In this document: one piece after another, positions 1 through 6,222 of the stretch | Layout of the letters: each line of letters begins with the position of its first letter | Numbering within the stretch: the first letter of the stretch is position 1 | DNA from: Myxococcota bacterium | GTDB taxonomy: Bacteria; Myxococcota_A; Polyangia; HGW-17 | DNA length: 6,222 nt | Direction: 5' to 3' | Assembly: GCA_018821745.1 (NCBI GenBank) | Contig: JAHJLU010000851.1 | Coordinates: 1-6,222 of the forward strand | Notes under the pieces: generated by a model | What the model saw: only the letters and a program-made list of their open reading frames with translations | Database searches by the model: none | What the model was told of the DNA's origin: nothing | Position numbers and translations under genes: made by a program

Positions 1-2577
1 ATTCCCGGTAGCCAGGGAGAGCATCTGGGAGAGGGGGGAAGAGTGCCCCCGGGTCCACTGGAGGCTCGTTTTAATGGCAGGATCATAGAGGGAAAATTCC
101 CCGCTGTTGGTGGCGACCATCCACAAACCCGAGGGGGTCTCTCCAATCTCGGTGACAAGGCTGGGAAATGGCTCGCTGCGTGACTCCATGTGCAAAGCAC
201 CGGTTTTGCGAGAAAAGCCCCAGGTGGAGATACGACTGGAGAGGTATTCCACCAGGAACAGGCGGTCACCGCCCACGGCTTCCGTATGCGCATCCTCCCG
301 GGCAAAGCAGCATCGGTAATAGTTCTTGCGCCCCAGGCTGAGAGAGAAGCGCCTCTTCCCGGAAGGGATTTCATAGGAAGACATCGTCCCCTCGTGGGTG
401 ACCATGACCCCGTATTTGCCCGAGCCATGCAGACATATGGAGATGATGTGCTCGTTGTTTTTGGGGATAATCCTGCGGGGCAAGGGCGTGGCGGGTTCCA
501 CCACCCACACCTCCCCGTCCCTGTTGCCCCACAAAAAGCCGCGGCCATGGGGAATCCGCTTCACAAAGGCGCTCTTGCCACCGCCGAAGGAAAAAGTACC
601 AAGCAGCTTTCCCCCGGGCATGGACCACAGCCGCGCCCCATCTCCCGCTTCCGCAGAGAGGAAAGTCTTGTTATCCCAGGAAAACTGCTGATACACAACG
701 GTGTCTTTGTGACCCTTGAGCGTCAGGACGCGCTTGCCGTTGCCCACAGAGTGGATGTGCACTTCATTTGTCAGGGTTGCCAGGGCAATGAGCCTGTTAT
801 CCGGGGAAACGGCGCTCCGAAGGGGCGACTGGCTCCCGAAGTGCTGGTTCCAGAAGGTGCTGGGACGAGGCTCCGTGAGTCGTCTCTGCAAAAGGATTCG
901 GGTGGATGAGTGGGCCAGGAGGAGGGTCCCGTCGGTGCGCGCCAGAAGCTCCCCTGCCCCTGGCTGCTTGAGATGGAAATCCCCGTGATGCCAGGGAGAC
1001 CTGGGATGTACGGGGTTGTGGTATCTGGCGGCCGCTGCGAGCACCAGGGCATCGTTGAAGGCCTTGGCCTTGAGGCGAAGGATGGCCCGGTCCAGGAGCG
1101 CCTGGGCGAGGCTGTAGTGGGCTCTGCGCTGCTCTTTTTGGTTGAGCTTTAGGAGCTTCTCCGTCTTGACCCGCTCCGTCTCGGCGACCTTCTGGGAGCG
1201 CTGGGCCGCCTCACGGGCGCGCTTCTCCTTGGAGCGGGCGGCGAGGGCCGAATTCCTGGCCGAGACCTCGTTTTTATAGGCCACGGACATAAAAATAACT
1301 GCCGTCACAAGCGCCAGCAGCACAACAATGGCCGCAAACACCGCCGCCTTGTGCCTCTTGACAAATCGGGAGAACAGCTCTCTGGTGGAGTAGGAATAGG
1401 AGGCGACCTTCTCCCCAGAGAGGTAGGCGTTGACTTCCCGAGCCAGATCCAGGGTGGAACCAAAACGCGCCGCGGGATCCTTGGACAGCGCCTTCTGTGC
1501 CAGGGCCGCCAGCTCACCCGGCGCATCGGGGGCGAGCTCCCGGACCGGGGTGAGCGGCTCGGTCACCAGCTTTGTGAGGAGCGCATGGGGTGAGGCGGCG
1601 GTGTAGGGAGGGCGCCCCGTGAGGAGCTCGTAGAGGATCGCGCCGAGGCTGTACTGGTCGCTGCGCTGATCAATCGCCTCCTGATTCCCCACGGCCTGCT
1701 CCGGTGACATATAGGCCGGCGTGCCCATGATGGCGCCCATGCGGGTCTTTACGGTTGAGGCGTCCGAGCCTGCATGATCGGGCTGCTCCTCGGTGACGAT
1801 GTCAGCTTCACCCAGCACCTTGGCCAGCCCCCAGTCCACCACCACGGTCTCGCCGAAGGAGCCCAGGATAATGTTTGCGGGCTTGAGATCCCGGTGGATG
1901 ATGTTTTTGCTGTGGGCGAAGGCGATGGCGTTGCACACATCCCCGAAGTTGGGGAGAAAGTGAAGCCGCTCCGTGAGGCTTGAGCATGCCTTGAGGGCCA
2001 TGTCGAAGCCCTGGCCGTCAACGAACCGCATGGTGTAAAAGAGGGTCCCGTCGGGTCTCGTCCCCATGTCGTGAACCGGGATGATGGAGGGGTGCCCCAG
2101 CCTCCCCGAGAGCCGCGCTTCGCGGATGAACCGTGCCGCGGGACCCTCCTGTGAGGCACCGGGTCTTGCGAACATCTCTTTGAGGGCCACTTCACGGTCG
2201 ATGAGACTGTCGTGGACCAAAAGCACCCTTCCCATTCCCCCACGTCCCACCTCACTGCGGATATTATACCGGGCGTCATGGGTCATGGAGGCGGCAGGTG
2301 CCCTGTTTTTGGCAGGAGAAATGGAGAGTGGCCCGTCTTGAGAGGCCATGGTCGCGTCACCGGAGATGTCACTGTCTGTGGCCAAGGTCTCCTGCAGCGC
2401 AAGTTCCGCGCGCTCCCTGTCGGTCTTAGCGGCATGGGAAGGAGGCGTGACAACCAGCGGTGGTGCTCCGGGCATGGCCCCGGCGGGGAGGGTCTTCCCC
2501 GTTTCTATATTTTCCAATGGAAGCGCCGCGCCCTCAGGGGTCTTTGATTCCTTGGAGTTTTTCTGATTATCGTCCAT
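1..2577 (-). CDS. Transmembrane Ser/Thr protein kinase with C-terminal WD-type beta-propeller (3' end outside window)
   Basis: Hanks-type (PknB-like) kinase; 859 residues are visible and the frame is still open at base 1. Residues 1-99 are a Pro/Ala-rich, acidic low-complexity leader. The kinase domain spans about 104-375: Gly-rich loop GRGGMG (111-116), VALK with Lys133, helix-C Glu153, HRDLKPAN (catalytic Asp230, Asn235), DWG (Asp248) where most kinases have DFG, GTPAYMSPE (285-293) and helix-F Asp307. All catalytic residues are present, so it should be active. A membrane helix lies at 411-434; the basic FVKRHK before it puts the kinase in the cytoplasm and the rest outside. A charged coiled-coil stalk (435 to about 510) leads to propeller-like repeats from about 588; the clearest blade is LKGH...ARLW (620-651), and about six blades are visible. 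The ATG at 2577 is the only ATG after an in-frame TGA at 2598-2596; its ribosome site is weak (GGTGA). The ligand and substrates are unknown. It lies downstream of the XdhC-like gene on the same strand. Confidence 0.93.
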   Translation of the reverse strand, partial: MDDNQKNSKESKTPEGAALPLENIETGKTLPAGAMPGAPPLVVTPPSHAAKTDRERAELALQETLATDSDISGDATMASQDGPLSISPAKNRAPAASMTHDARYNIRSEVGRGGMGRVLLVHDSLIDREVALKEMFARPGASQEGPAARFIREARLSGRLGHPSIIPVHDMGTRPDGTLFYTMRFVDGQGFDMALKACSSLTERLHFLPNFGDVCNAIAFAHSKNIIHRDLKPANIILGSFGETVVVDWGLAKVLGEADIVTEEQPDHAGSDASTVKTRMGAIMGTPAYMSPEQAVGNQEAIDQRSDQYSLGAILYELLTGRPPYTAASPHALLTKLVTEPLTPVRELAPDAPGELAALAQKALSKDPAARFGSTLDLAREVNAYLSGEKVASYSYSTRELFSRFVKRHKAAVFAAIVVLLALVTAVIFMSVAYKNEVSARNSALAARSKEKRAREAAQRSQKVAETERVKTEKLLKLNQKEQRRAHYSLAQALLDRAILRLKAKAFNDALVLAAAARYHNPVHPRSPWHHGDFHLKQPGAGELLARTDGTLLLAHSSTRILLQRRLTEPRPSTFWNQHFGSQSPLRSAVSPDNRLIALATLTNEVHIHSVGNGKRVLTLKGHKDTVVYQQFSWDNKTFLSAEAGDGARLWSMPGGKLLGTFSFGGGKSAFVKRIPHGRGFLWGNRDGEVWVVEPATPLPRRIIPKNNEHIISICLHGSGKYGVMVTHEGTMSSYEIPSGKRRFSLSLGRKNYYRCCFAREDAHTEAVGGDRLFLVEYLSSRISTWGFSRKTGALHMESRSEPFPSLVTEIGETPSGLWMVATNSGEFSLYDPAIKTSLQWTRGHSSPLSQMLSLATGN

Positions 2578-2585
2578 GGCCGTCA

Positions 2586-2617
2586 CCGTATATCTTCAGA
2601 TACCATAAGATTTACGG
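2586..2617. promoter_or_regulatory. Inverted repeat (11-base arms) upstream of the kinase start; candidate operator or leader hairpin
   Basis: The plus-strand arms CCGTATATCTT (2586-2596) and AAGATTTACGG (2607-2617) are inverted complements at 10 of 11 positions, with a 10-base spacer. Arm centres are 21 bases apart, about two helical turns, which suits a dimeric DNA-binding protein. The inner arm ends 8 bases before the kinase ATG, so in RNA it would form a stem next to the start codon and could affect translation. No T-run follows it in either direction, which argues against a standard terminator. The match is seen directly; the regulatory role is inferred. Confidence 0.5.
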
Positions 2618-2644
2618 GATGTGGAGCTGAATAGAGCGCCCCCG

Positions 2645-3670
2645 TCAGAGCTTGCCGGCACGGACCCCAATGATTTCGCCCATAATGGCCACAGCAATCT
2701 CCTCGGGGGTGTCCGAGCCGATGGAGAGCCCGATGGGGCAGTGAACCCGCGCAAAGTCCTCATCGCCAAACCCCGATTCCGCGAGTTTCCGGTAGGTGGC
2801 GTCGCGTTTTTTGCTGCTGCCAATCATGCCAATATATCCCGCCTGAGTTTTCAGCGTCTGCTCAAGGACATTGCGGTCTTCCAGGTGACCACGGGTCACA
2901 ATAACCACGGAGCTGTCGGCGGCGAGGATGTCACCCCCGAAGCAGTCACTGAAATCGGGGATCACCCGCACCTCGTCGGCGTCGGGGTACCGCTCACGGT
3001 TGGCGAACTCTTCCCGATCGTCGATCACAATGGTACGAAACCCCGTCATGACCGCAATCTTCGCCGTAAAATAGGCCACGTGACCCGCACCCATGAGATA
3101 GAGGCTCCCGCGGGAGGCCGTGGGCTCCACCAGGTAGCGGTCATCACCCTCCACCACGGTGAAGGGGATTCGGGATTTCACCCCCTTCTCGATCACCTCA
3201 TGGGGCATTCGATCCGCCATGGAAGCTGACTTGTGGAGCACGGTCAGGGTGGCCTCCACCGAGTCCCCGGTGACCTGCACCCTGGTGACCCGCAGAAGTC
3301 TGGCGCCAGAATTGACCCCCTCGAGGAGCTCTTCACTTTTGGAAATATTGGCTCGGGTGGGCAGCATCACGTGCAACAGCACCGAGAGGTTTCCTCCGCA
3401 GATCATCCCCAGACCCGCAGCCTCGTGTCCCGAGAGGTCGTAGCGCGCGATGGCGGATTCGCCGGCGGCCATGGCCTTTAAGCCTTCCTCAATACAAAAT
3501 GCCTCCACGGCACCGCCGCCGATGGTCCCAACGATACTCCCAGCCTCACGGAGCAGCATACGCGCCCCCGCAGACCGGGGTGTTGACCCGGAGCTCTCCA
3601 TGATGCTGGCCCAGACCACTTTTTTTCCTGCACTCATTTCCGCGATGGCCGCGCTCAATAACTCTTTCAT
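2645..3670 (-). CDS. XdhC/CoxI family protein (molybdenum-hydroxylase maturation factor type)
   Basis: 341 residues, complete. The family helps insert or sulfurate the molybdenum cofactor of xanthine dehydrogenase or CO dehydrogenase type enzymes in the cytoplasm. The N-terminal XdhC_CoxI domain shows GSTPR (28-32), GTIGGGAVE (48-56) and GMICGG (88-93, with Cys91). A middle linker runs to about 185. The C-terminal Rossmann domain shows GAGHVA (194-199), DDREEFANRERYPDADE (217-233), VTRGH (258-262), GMIGSSKKR (281-289) and PIGLSIGSDTPEEIA (312-326), all family signatures. The start is set at ATG 3670 because AAAGGAG (3683-3677) lies six bases upstream. A longer reading from TTG at 3694 would put that ribosome site inside the coding region. 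No molybdopterin enzyme gene is seen nearby, so its client is unknown; it could also be a selenium-dependent hydroxylase-type or orphan paralogue. The kinase follows 67 bases downstream on the same strand, possibly in one transcript. Confidence 0.92.
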   Translation of the reverse strand: MKELLSAAIAEMSAGKKVVWASIMESSGSTPRSAGARMLLREAGSIVGTIGGGAVEAFCIEEGLKAMAAGESAIARYDLSGHEAAGLGMICGGNLSVLLHVMLPTRANISKSEELLEGVNSGARLLRVTRVQVTGDSVEATLTVLHKSASMADRMPHEVIEKGVKSRIPFTVVEGDDRYLVEPTASRGSLYLMGAGHVAYFTAKIAVMTGFRTIVIDDREEFANRERYPDADEVRVIPDFSDCFGGDILAADSSVVIVTRGHLEDRNVLEQTLKTQAGYIGMIGSSKKRDATYRKLAESGFGDEDFARVHCPIGLSIGSDTPEEIAVAIMGEIIGVRAGKL

Positions 3671-3699
3671 CTCGGTCTCCTTTACAATCTTCAACCGGA

Positions 3700-3840
3700 G
3701 TTCATTCCCCCGCTACTGGTTCTACGCCATTTGAAGCACCTGGAGAAGTAGAAAACATCACAAAGATTCAGGGCACCCTCAACGCCTATGACAAGAAGAT
3801 TGAGGCGCTCGAAAAAGAAGAAAACAGCACCCCCCGGTAA
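3700..3840 (+). pseudogene. Possible C-terminal remnant of a lost gene
   Basis: One plus-strand frame reads without a stop from 3604 to a TAA at 3838-3840. From about 3733 it translates as a plausible charged helical protein end, including ITKIQGTLNAYDKKIEALEK and finishing EENSTPR. A Ser/Pro/Thr/Gly linker-like stretch precedes it (about 3703-3732). The frame has no ATG, GTG or TTG start, and further left it runs antisense into the XdhC-like gene, so it cannot be an intact gene there. The most economical reading is the surviving 3' end of a gene whose 5' part was lost by rearrangement near 3690-3730. It could equally be a chance open frame of about 45 codons. The left limit given is approximate. 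Confidence 0.3.
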
Positions 3841-3911
3841 ATCTAATCTATCCCTGTAGAGCCTGAGGAGTGTAAAAGTTGAGAGTCGATGGAGATCAGT
3901 GCGACTGACAA

Positions 3912-3938
3912 ATCACGCTCCCCGGAGTGATGAGCGTG
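3912..3938. promoter_or_regulatory. Two overlapping inverted repeats upstream of a promoter-like sequence
   Basis: CACGCTC (3914-3920) pairs with GAGCGTG (3932-3938) across an 11-base spacer. Overlapping it, ATCAC (3912-3916) pairs with GTGAT (3927-3931) across 10 bases. The two pairings exclude each other. The block ends 12 bases before the candidate -35 box, a place where activators often bind. No T-run follows, so a terminator is unlikely. The role is inferred from position only. Confidence 0.3.
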
Positions 3939-3950
3939 TCGATTTCCCTA

Positions 3951-3980
3951 TTGAATCTTCACAACAAAGTGGGCTACAAT
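3951..3980 (+). promoter_or_regulatory. Candidate sigma70-type promoter giving a near-leaderless mRNA
   Basis: TTGAAT (3951-3956, four of six matches to TTGACA) and TACAAT (3975-3980, five of six matches to TATAAT) are separated by 18 bases. Transcription would begin near 3986-3988, only a few bases before the ATG at 3990. This agrees with the absence of any ribosome-binding sequence before that ATG. Confidence 0.45.
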
Positions 3981-3989
3981 TAGCGCTTC

Positions 3990-4469
3990 ATGAACGACTT
4001 TTTTACTTTATACGCCCGGGACGGGCTGCCGTTCTGGAAGGACGCCACCCATTTCAGGGCGGGCTCCATTATTGTCTGCAACAACAGCCTGGCTCCCGCC
4101 AACATAGCCCAGAGCGTGGCGCTCTATGAGGAGTGGTGCGGGGTTGTGGAGCAGGAAATGCTTCGCAAGGCAAAAAAGCTTGAGCTCATGCGGCCCGACT
4201 CCCTCACAGACGATCTGCTCCACGAAATGATCAGCGCCATTGTACTCAATCTGCTTCGATTCCGGGACGGCAAACGGGTGCGGGAAGAGAGCATCCCTGC
4301 ATATGCAAAAGCCCCGGGGGTTTTCGGGATAGTGCGCCGCTACACAGAGATGCTTCCCACGGTGCCCCTCTCCGAGGCGGAATGTATGGGAGCATATGTG
4401 CTTGGACTTCAGCACAAAGACTATCAAAACGGAAAAAGGTCCAGTGACACATTAACTGAGATCATGTAA
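3990..4469 (+). CDS. Hypothetical soluble protein, first gene of a two-gene operon
   Basis: 159 residues; I do not recognise the family. No signal peptide or membrane helix is visible, so it should be cytoplasmic. It looks mainly helical: an aromatic-rich N-terminus (FFTLYARDGLPFW, 4-16), an amphipathic charged helix at about 37-68 with Trp49 and Cys50, a second helical stretch at about 71-95, and a Lys/Asp-rich C-terminus. Codon third positions are rich in G and C through the middle, as expected for a real gene here, whereas the antisense frame at 4427-4008 has no recognisable features. The ATG is the first possible start because an in-frame TAG lies at 3981-3983. No Shine-Dalgarno sequence precedes it and the -10-like TACAAT is ten bases upstream, so translation may be leaderless. 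The lipoprotein gene begins 20 bases after its stop, suggesting co-transcription. Confidence 0.72.
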   Translation: MNDFFTLYARDGLPFWKDATHFRAGSIIVCNNSLAPANIAQSVALYEEWCGVVEQEMLRKAKKLELMRPDSLTDDLLHEMISAIVLNLLRFRDGKRVREESIPAYAKAPGVFGIVRRYTEMLPTVPLSEAECMGAYVLGLQHKDYQNGKRSSDTLTEIM

Positions 4470-4489
4470 CAGTTCGAAACGAGGAAGGC

Positions 4490-4939
4490 ATGGTAACCGG
4501 AAAACCAACTATTCTTATCCTTTGGAGCGCGCTCGCCTTGCTCATGATGTCCAATTCTGGCTGTTCATCCAGTTCCAACTCTGCGTCCCCCGGGGAACCC
4601 AAAACTCCACCCGCCACGCAGGTAAAAAAAGCGCCCCCTCCCCCCATGGTGCCCGAAAAAATCCCCTCCAAGCCCGCAGACCCCTGCGACGCCGTCAGAA
4701 AAGAAGCGGTGGCGGTGCTGGCCAAAGCCACCAATCAATGTAAAACACCGGGTGATTGTGGCTGTTACAACCCCGTGGATACCAGTTTTGGCTGCGGAGG
4801 CGTGACGGACAAACCCACCTCCAAAAAACTGCAGGCCATCGAGGACAGATTTCACAAACAAAAATGTGAATGGCCCCGCCAGTGCAAGGCATGGACGTGT
4901 GCCCCCAGGTGCAACAACGGTCGCTGCAGCAAATACTGA
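4490..4939 (+). CDS. Cysteine-rich putative lipoprotein
   Basis: 149 residues. The N-terminus is a signal peptide: Lys5, a hydrophobic core (about 7-20, TILILWSALALLMM), then SNSGC with Cys25 as the likely lipidated residue. Asn at -3 is unusual for a lipobox, so cleavage by signal peptidase I is an alternative. A Ser/Pro/Lys low-complexity linker follows (26-65, including PPPP at 49-52). The C-terminal domain has ten cysteines (66, 84, 90, 92, 102, 126, 132, 137, 141, 146), an even number that suits five disulfides in an oxidising compartment, and ends CNNGRCSKY. I recall similar small Cys-rich domains in myxobacterial secreted proteins, with no known function; that resemblance is from memory. 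GAGG (4481-4484) lies five bases before the ATG. It is probably co-transcribed with the unknown gene upstream, which may supply a cytoplasmic partner, though nothing shows this directly. Confidence 0.82.
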   Translation: MVTGKPTILILWSALALLMMSNSGCSSSSNSASPGEPKTPPATQVKKAPPPPMVPEKIPSKPADPCDAVRKEAVAVLAKATNQCKTPGDCGCYNPVDTSFGCGGVTDKPTSKKLQAIEDRFHKQKCEWPRQCKAWTCAPRCNNGRCSKY

Positions 4940-5180
4940 GTCACGCGAGTACTACAGAAAAACAAAGGGGGCCTCATCACTCAGGGGACTGGGAGGTGAC
5001 AAGCAGATTCAGGCGCTTAAATCAGAAAAATACAGCCGCACCCGGCATCGAACCACTCCTGCAGTACGCCTGAATTTTAGATGTTATAGAAAGGTGAACT
5101 CTTAAATTCACAACAACCAGCACTCACATTGTACCCCCTATGGCCGTGTGGATGTTCTTGTCATCTCTGTAGTCATCCTG
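4940..5180. other. Convergent intergenic region
   Basis: These 241 bases lie between two converging genes, where terminators are expected, but I see no GC-rich hairpin followed by a T-run on either strand. The only dyads are AT-rich and weak: TGAATTT (5071-5077) with AAATTCA (5104-5110), and GTGAA (5094-5098) with TTCAC (5107-5111). Short open frames here (for example 4866-5105) overlap the lipoprotein gene, lack ribosome sites and show no protein-like pattern. Confidence 0.55.
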
Positions 5181-6222
5181 CTAGTCCCACCAAATATAGA
5201 GATATTTAGTGCTCATGAAATGTTCTTTGAGGTCTTTTGGGGTGTCCAGGCAAAACTCTCCCATGTCGGGGCAGAAAGTATTGAGCTCTTTGGAGAAGGA
5301 TATCAGGTCCGTGGGGATTTTGTTGAAATGGAGCTCCAGTGATGTACTGTTGACGCTCGTGACCACCGCTCCATACTCTTTGTTCCACTTCTTCACCTTT
5401 TTGATGACATCGCTGGTTTGTATCCCGGAGTTAGTACCGTTTGTCTCTTGGAATCGAAGAACATCATAAGGCTCTTTCGCCTTGAGGATGGTAAGAACTA
5501 CCTTGGAGCATGGGTTTCCCTCTTTTGAAGAAATAAATGGCTGGTACCCTTTTGGAGAGAGCTCCGTTTGCAAGGCTAATAAGTGTTCGTAGGCTACCGC
5601 GCAGTCAACATTGAACACCAGCCCCGGTACTCCCTCTTCATGTTTTGCGATATGAGAGGGAATTGAGTTTGATGGAGGAGAAAAAATCAAAACGGAGAAG
5701 GGGACATTGAGTCGCTTTTTGGCGATCTTTGCAACATGCGCCTCTATCGCGACCTGAGAGAGCTGTTTGTTCTCCAGATTGGTCAAGTCCCCCTCATGTG
5801 TTCCATTGGTCACGGCACGACTGATTACCATCACCATAGCCGCACACACCAACCCAACCAATAATATCAATCGTATCAAATAAGTGAGTGCACTCGGTTT
5901 TTCTGGTTCATCCTCTTCCGTATCTTCGCCTGATGCGGCAACAATTTTAGCCTGTTTCGCCCATTCGATCTCATCCATTTCAATAGAGACCTTACCGCCT
6001 GTTCTCCCCTCAATTTCTTTCCCCCACTCCTCAAGGTGAGCGAGGTTCTCGAACGCCCTGATTGGCACACTTTTTGGGCTACCACGTTCGATGCGCAGAA
6101 CGATAAAAGGTCCTTCCCTGTCAATACTCTTTATGCTTTTCCATGGAACATGCAGTTCACAACCATCGGATTCAAAGATATATGCTCTCTCGGATATTTC
6201 CACTGAATGGAGGCATGGCGGG
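5181..6222 (-). CDS. Membrane protein: PH-like domain, one transmembrane helix, DUF4253 domain (5' end probably outside window)
   Basis: The numbering below starts from a GTG codon at 6203 (340 residues). The frame stays open to the window edge, and that GTG has no ribosome site, so the true start is probably further right. Residues 2-65 resemble a YcxB-like/bacterial PH domain: a strand pattern with VPWKSI (19-24) and VPIRAF (46-51), ending in a helix. An acidic linker (91-102) precedes one membrane helix (about 105-128). The C-terminal part (about 190-340) is DUF4253: TSDVIKKVKKW (263-273), KEYGA (275-279), the IPTDLISF...FCPD block (296-313), and the family's terminal WWD (338-340) immediately before the stop. 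No signal peptide is seen, so the PH-like part is probably cytoplasmic and DUF4253 outside, although flanking charges do not settle this. The function of DUF4253 is unknown to me. GC content is lower than in the left-hand genes, hinting at transfer. The DUF4253 call is strong; the PH-like call is tentative. Confidence 0.85.
   Translation of the reverse strand, partial: PPCLHSVEISERAYIFESDGCELHVPWKSIKSIDREGPFIVLRIERGSPKSVPIRAFENLAHLEEWGKEIEGRTGGKVSIEMDEIEWAKQAKIVAASGEDTEEDEPEKPSALTYLIRLILLVGLVCAAMVMVISRAVTNGTHEGDLTNLENKQLSQVAIEAHVAKIAKKRLNVPFSVLIFSPPSNSIPSHIAKHEEGVPGLVFNVDCAVAYEHLLALQTELSPKGYQPFISSKEGNPCSKVVLTILKAKEPYDVLRFQETNGTNSGIQTSDVIKKVKKWNKEYGAVVTSVNSTSLELHFNKIPTDLISFSKELNTFCPDMGEFCLDTPKDLKEHFMSTKYLYIWWD

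Larger units (their letters stand above)
3671..3989. other. Divergent intergenic region
   Basis: About 320 bases separate the minus-strand XdhC-like gene from the plus-strand unknown gene. From left to right it holds the XdhC ribosome site (3677-3683), a coding-like tail on the plus strand ending in TAA at 3838-3840, a stretch (3841-3911) where I see nothing, two overlapping inverted repeats (3912-3938), and a promoter-like sequence (3951-3980) for the plus-strand pair. I found no convincing promoter for the XdhC-like gene. Confidence 0.6.

Noticed and set aside
190..909. 239-residue open frame on the plus strand
   Set aside because: It lies antisense to the kinase propeller, shows no family motif, and is explained by the GC-rich codons of the opposite strand.
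1834..1836. DWG instead of DFG in the kinase, as a sign of an inactive kinase
   Set aside because: The metal-binding Asp is kept and DWG is common in bacterial kinases of this membrane-anchored type; all other catalytic residues are present.
1749..2279. 176-residue minus-strand frame
   Set aside because: It is out of frame with, and fully inside, the kinase domain, whose own frame carries every catalytic motif.
2621..3229. 202-residue plus-strand frame
   Set aside because: Antisense shadow of the XdhC-like gene, which has clear family signatures and a good ribosome site.
4008..4427. 139-residue minus-strand frame
   Set aside because: Antisense to the 159-residue gene; it has no protein-like pattern and its would-be operon context is worse than that of the plus strand.
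5030..5062. Minus-strand GGTTCGATGCC, resembling a tRNA T-loop or a tRNA-derived attachment site
   Set aside because: The flanking bases form only two or three of five T-stem pairs, and no acceptor, D or anticodon arm can be found, so neither a tRNA nor a tRNA-end att site is supported.
5071..5111. AT-rich dyads in the convergent gap as a bidirectional terminator
   Set aside because: Stems are only 5-7 bases, the longer one has a 26-base loop, and no T-run follows on either strand.

Overview
The window carries five genes and one possible gene remnant. No organism can be named from it. GC-rich coding sequence, a transmembrane Ser/Thr kinase with a DWG motif and a C-terminal beta-propeller, and a Cys-rich lipoprotein of a type I associate with Myxococcota suggest a large-genome Gram-negative bacterium of the myxobacterial or wider deltaproteobacterial kind. 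Planctomycete-like lineages also have such kinases, so this is inference. I see no rRNA, tRNA, CRISPR array, insertion sequence or phage gene.

Left part (1-3670, minus strand): an XdhC/CoxI-family protein (3670-2645) is followed 67 bases later by a large membrane-anchored Ser/Thr protein kinase (2577 to beyond base 1). The kinase has a cytoplasmic Hanks-type domain, one membrane helix, a coiled-coil stalk and a WD-type propeller. Its last blade or blades lie outside the window. In the 67-base gap is a near-perfect inverted repeat with 11-base arms, which looks like an operator or an mRNA hairpin controlling the kinase. No molybdenum hydroxylase gene is visible beside the XdhC-like gene.

Middle (3671-4939, plus strand): a gap of about 320 bases holds the tail of what looks like a lost gene (reading frame ending at 3840), overlapping dyads, and a promoter-like sequence. 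The -10 box of that promoter sits so close to the next ATG that the message would be nearly leaderless. The two genes there, an unrecognised 159-residue soluble protein and a 149-residue Cys-rich lipoprotein, are 20 bases apart and probably form an operon.

Right part (4940-6222): a 241-base convergent gap without a convincing gene or terminator, then a minus-strand gene open at the right edge. It encodes a predicted PH-like domain, one membrane helix and a C-terminal DUF4253 domain. Its GC content is clearly lower than that of the left-hand genes, consistent with a separate origin.

The genes do not form an obvious single pathway. The supportable links are the XdhC-kinase co-orientation and the soluble protein-lipoprotein pair.
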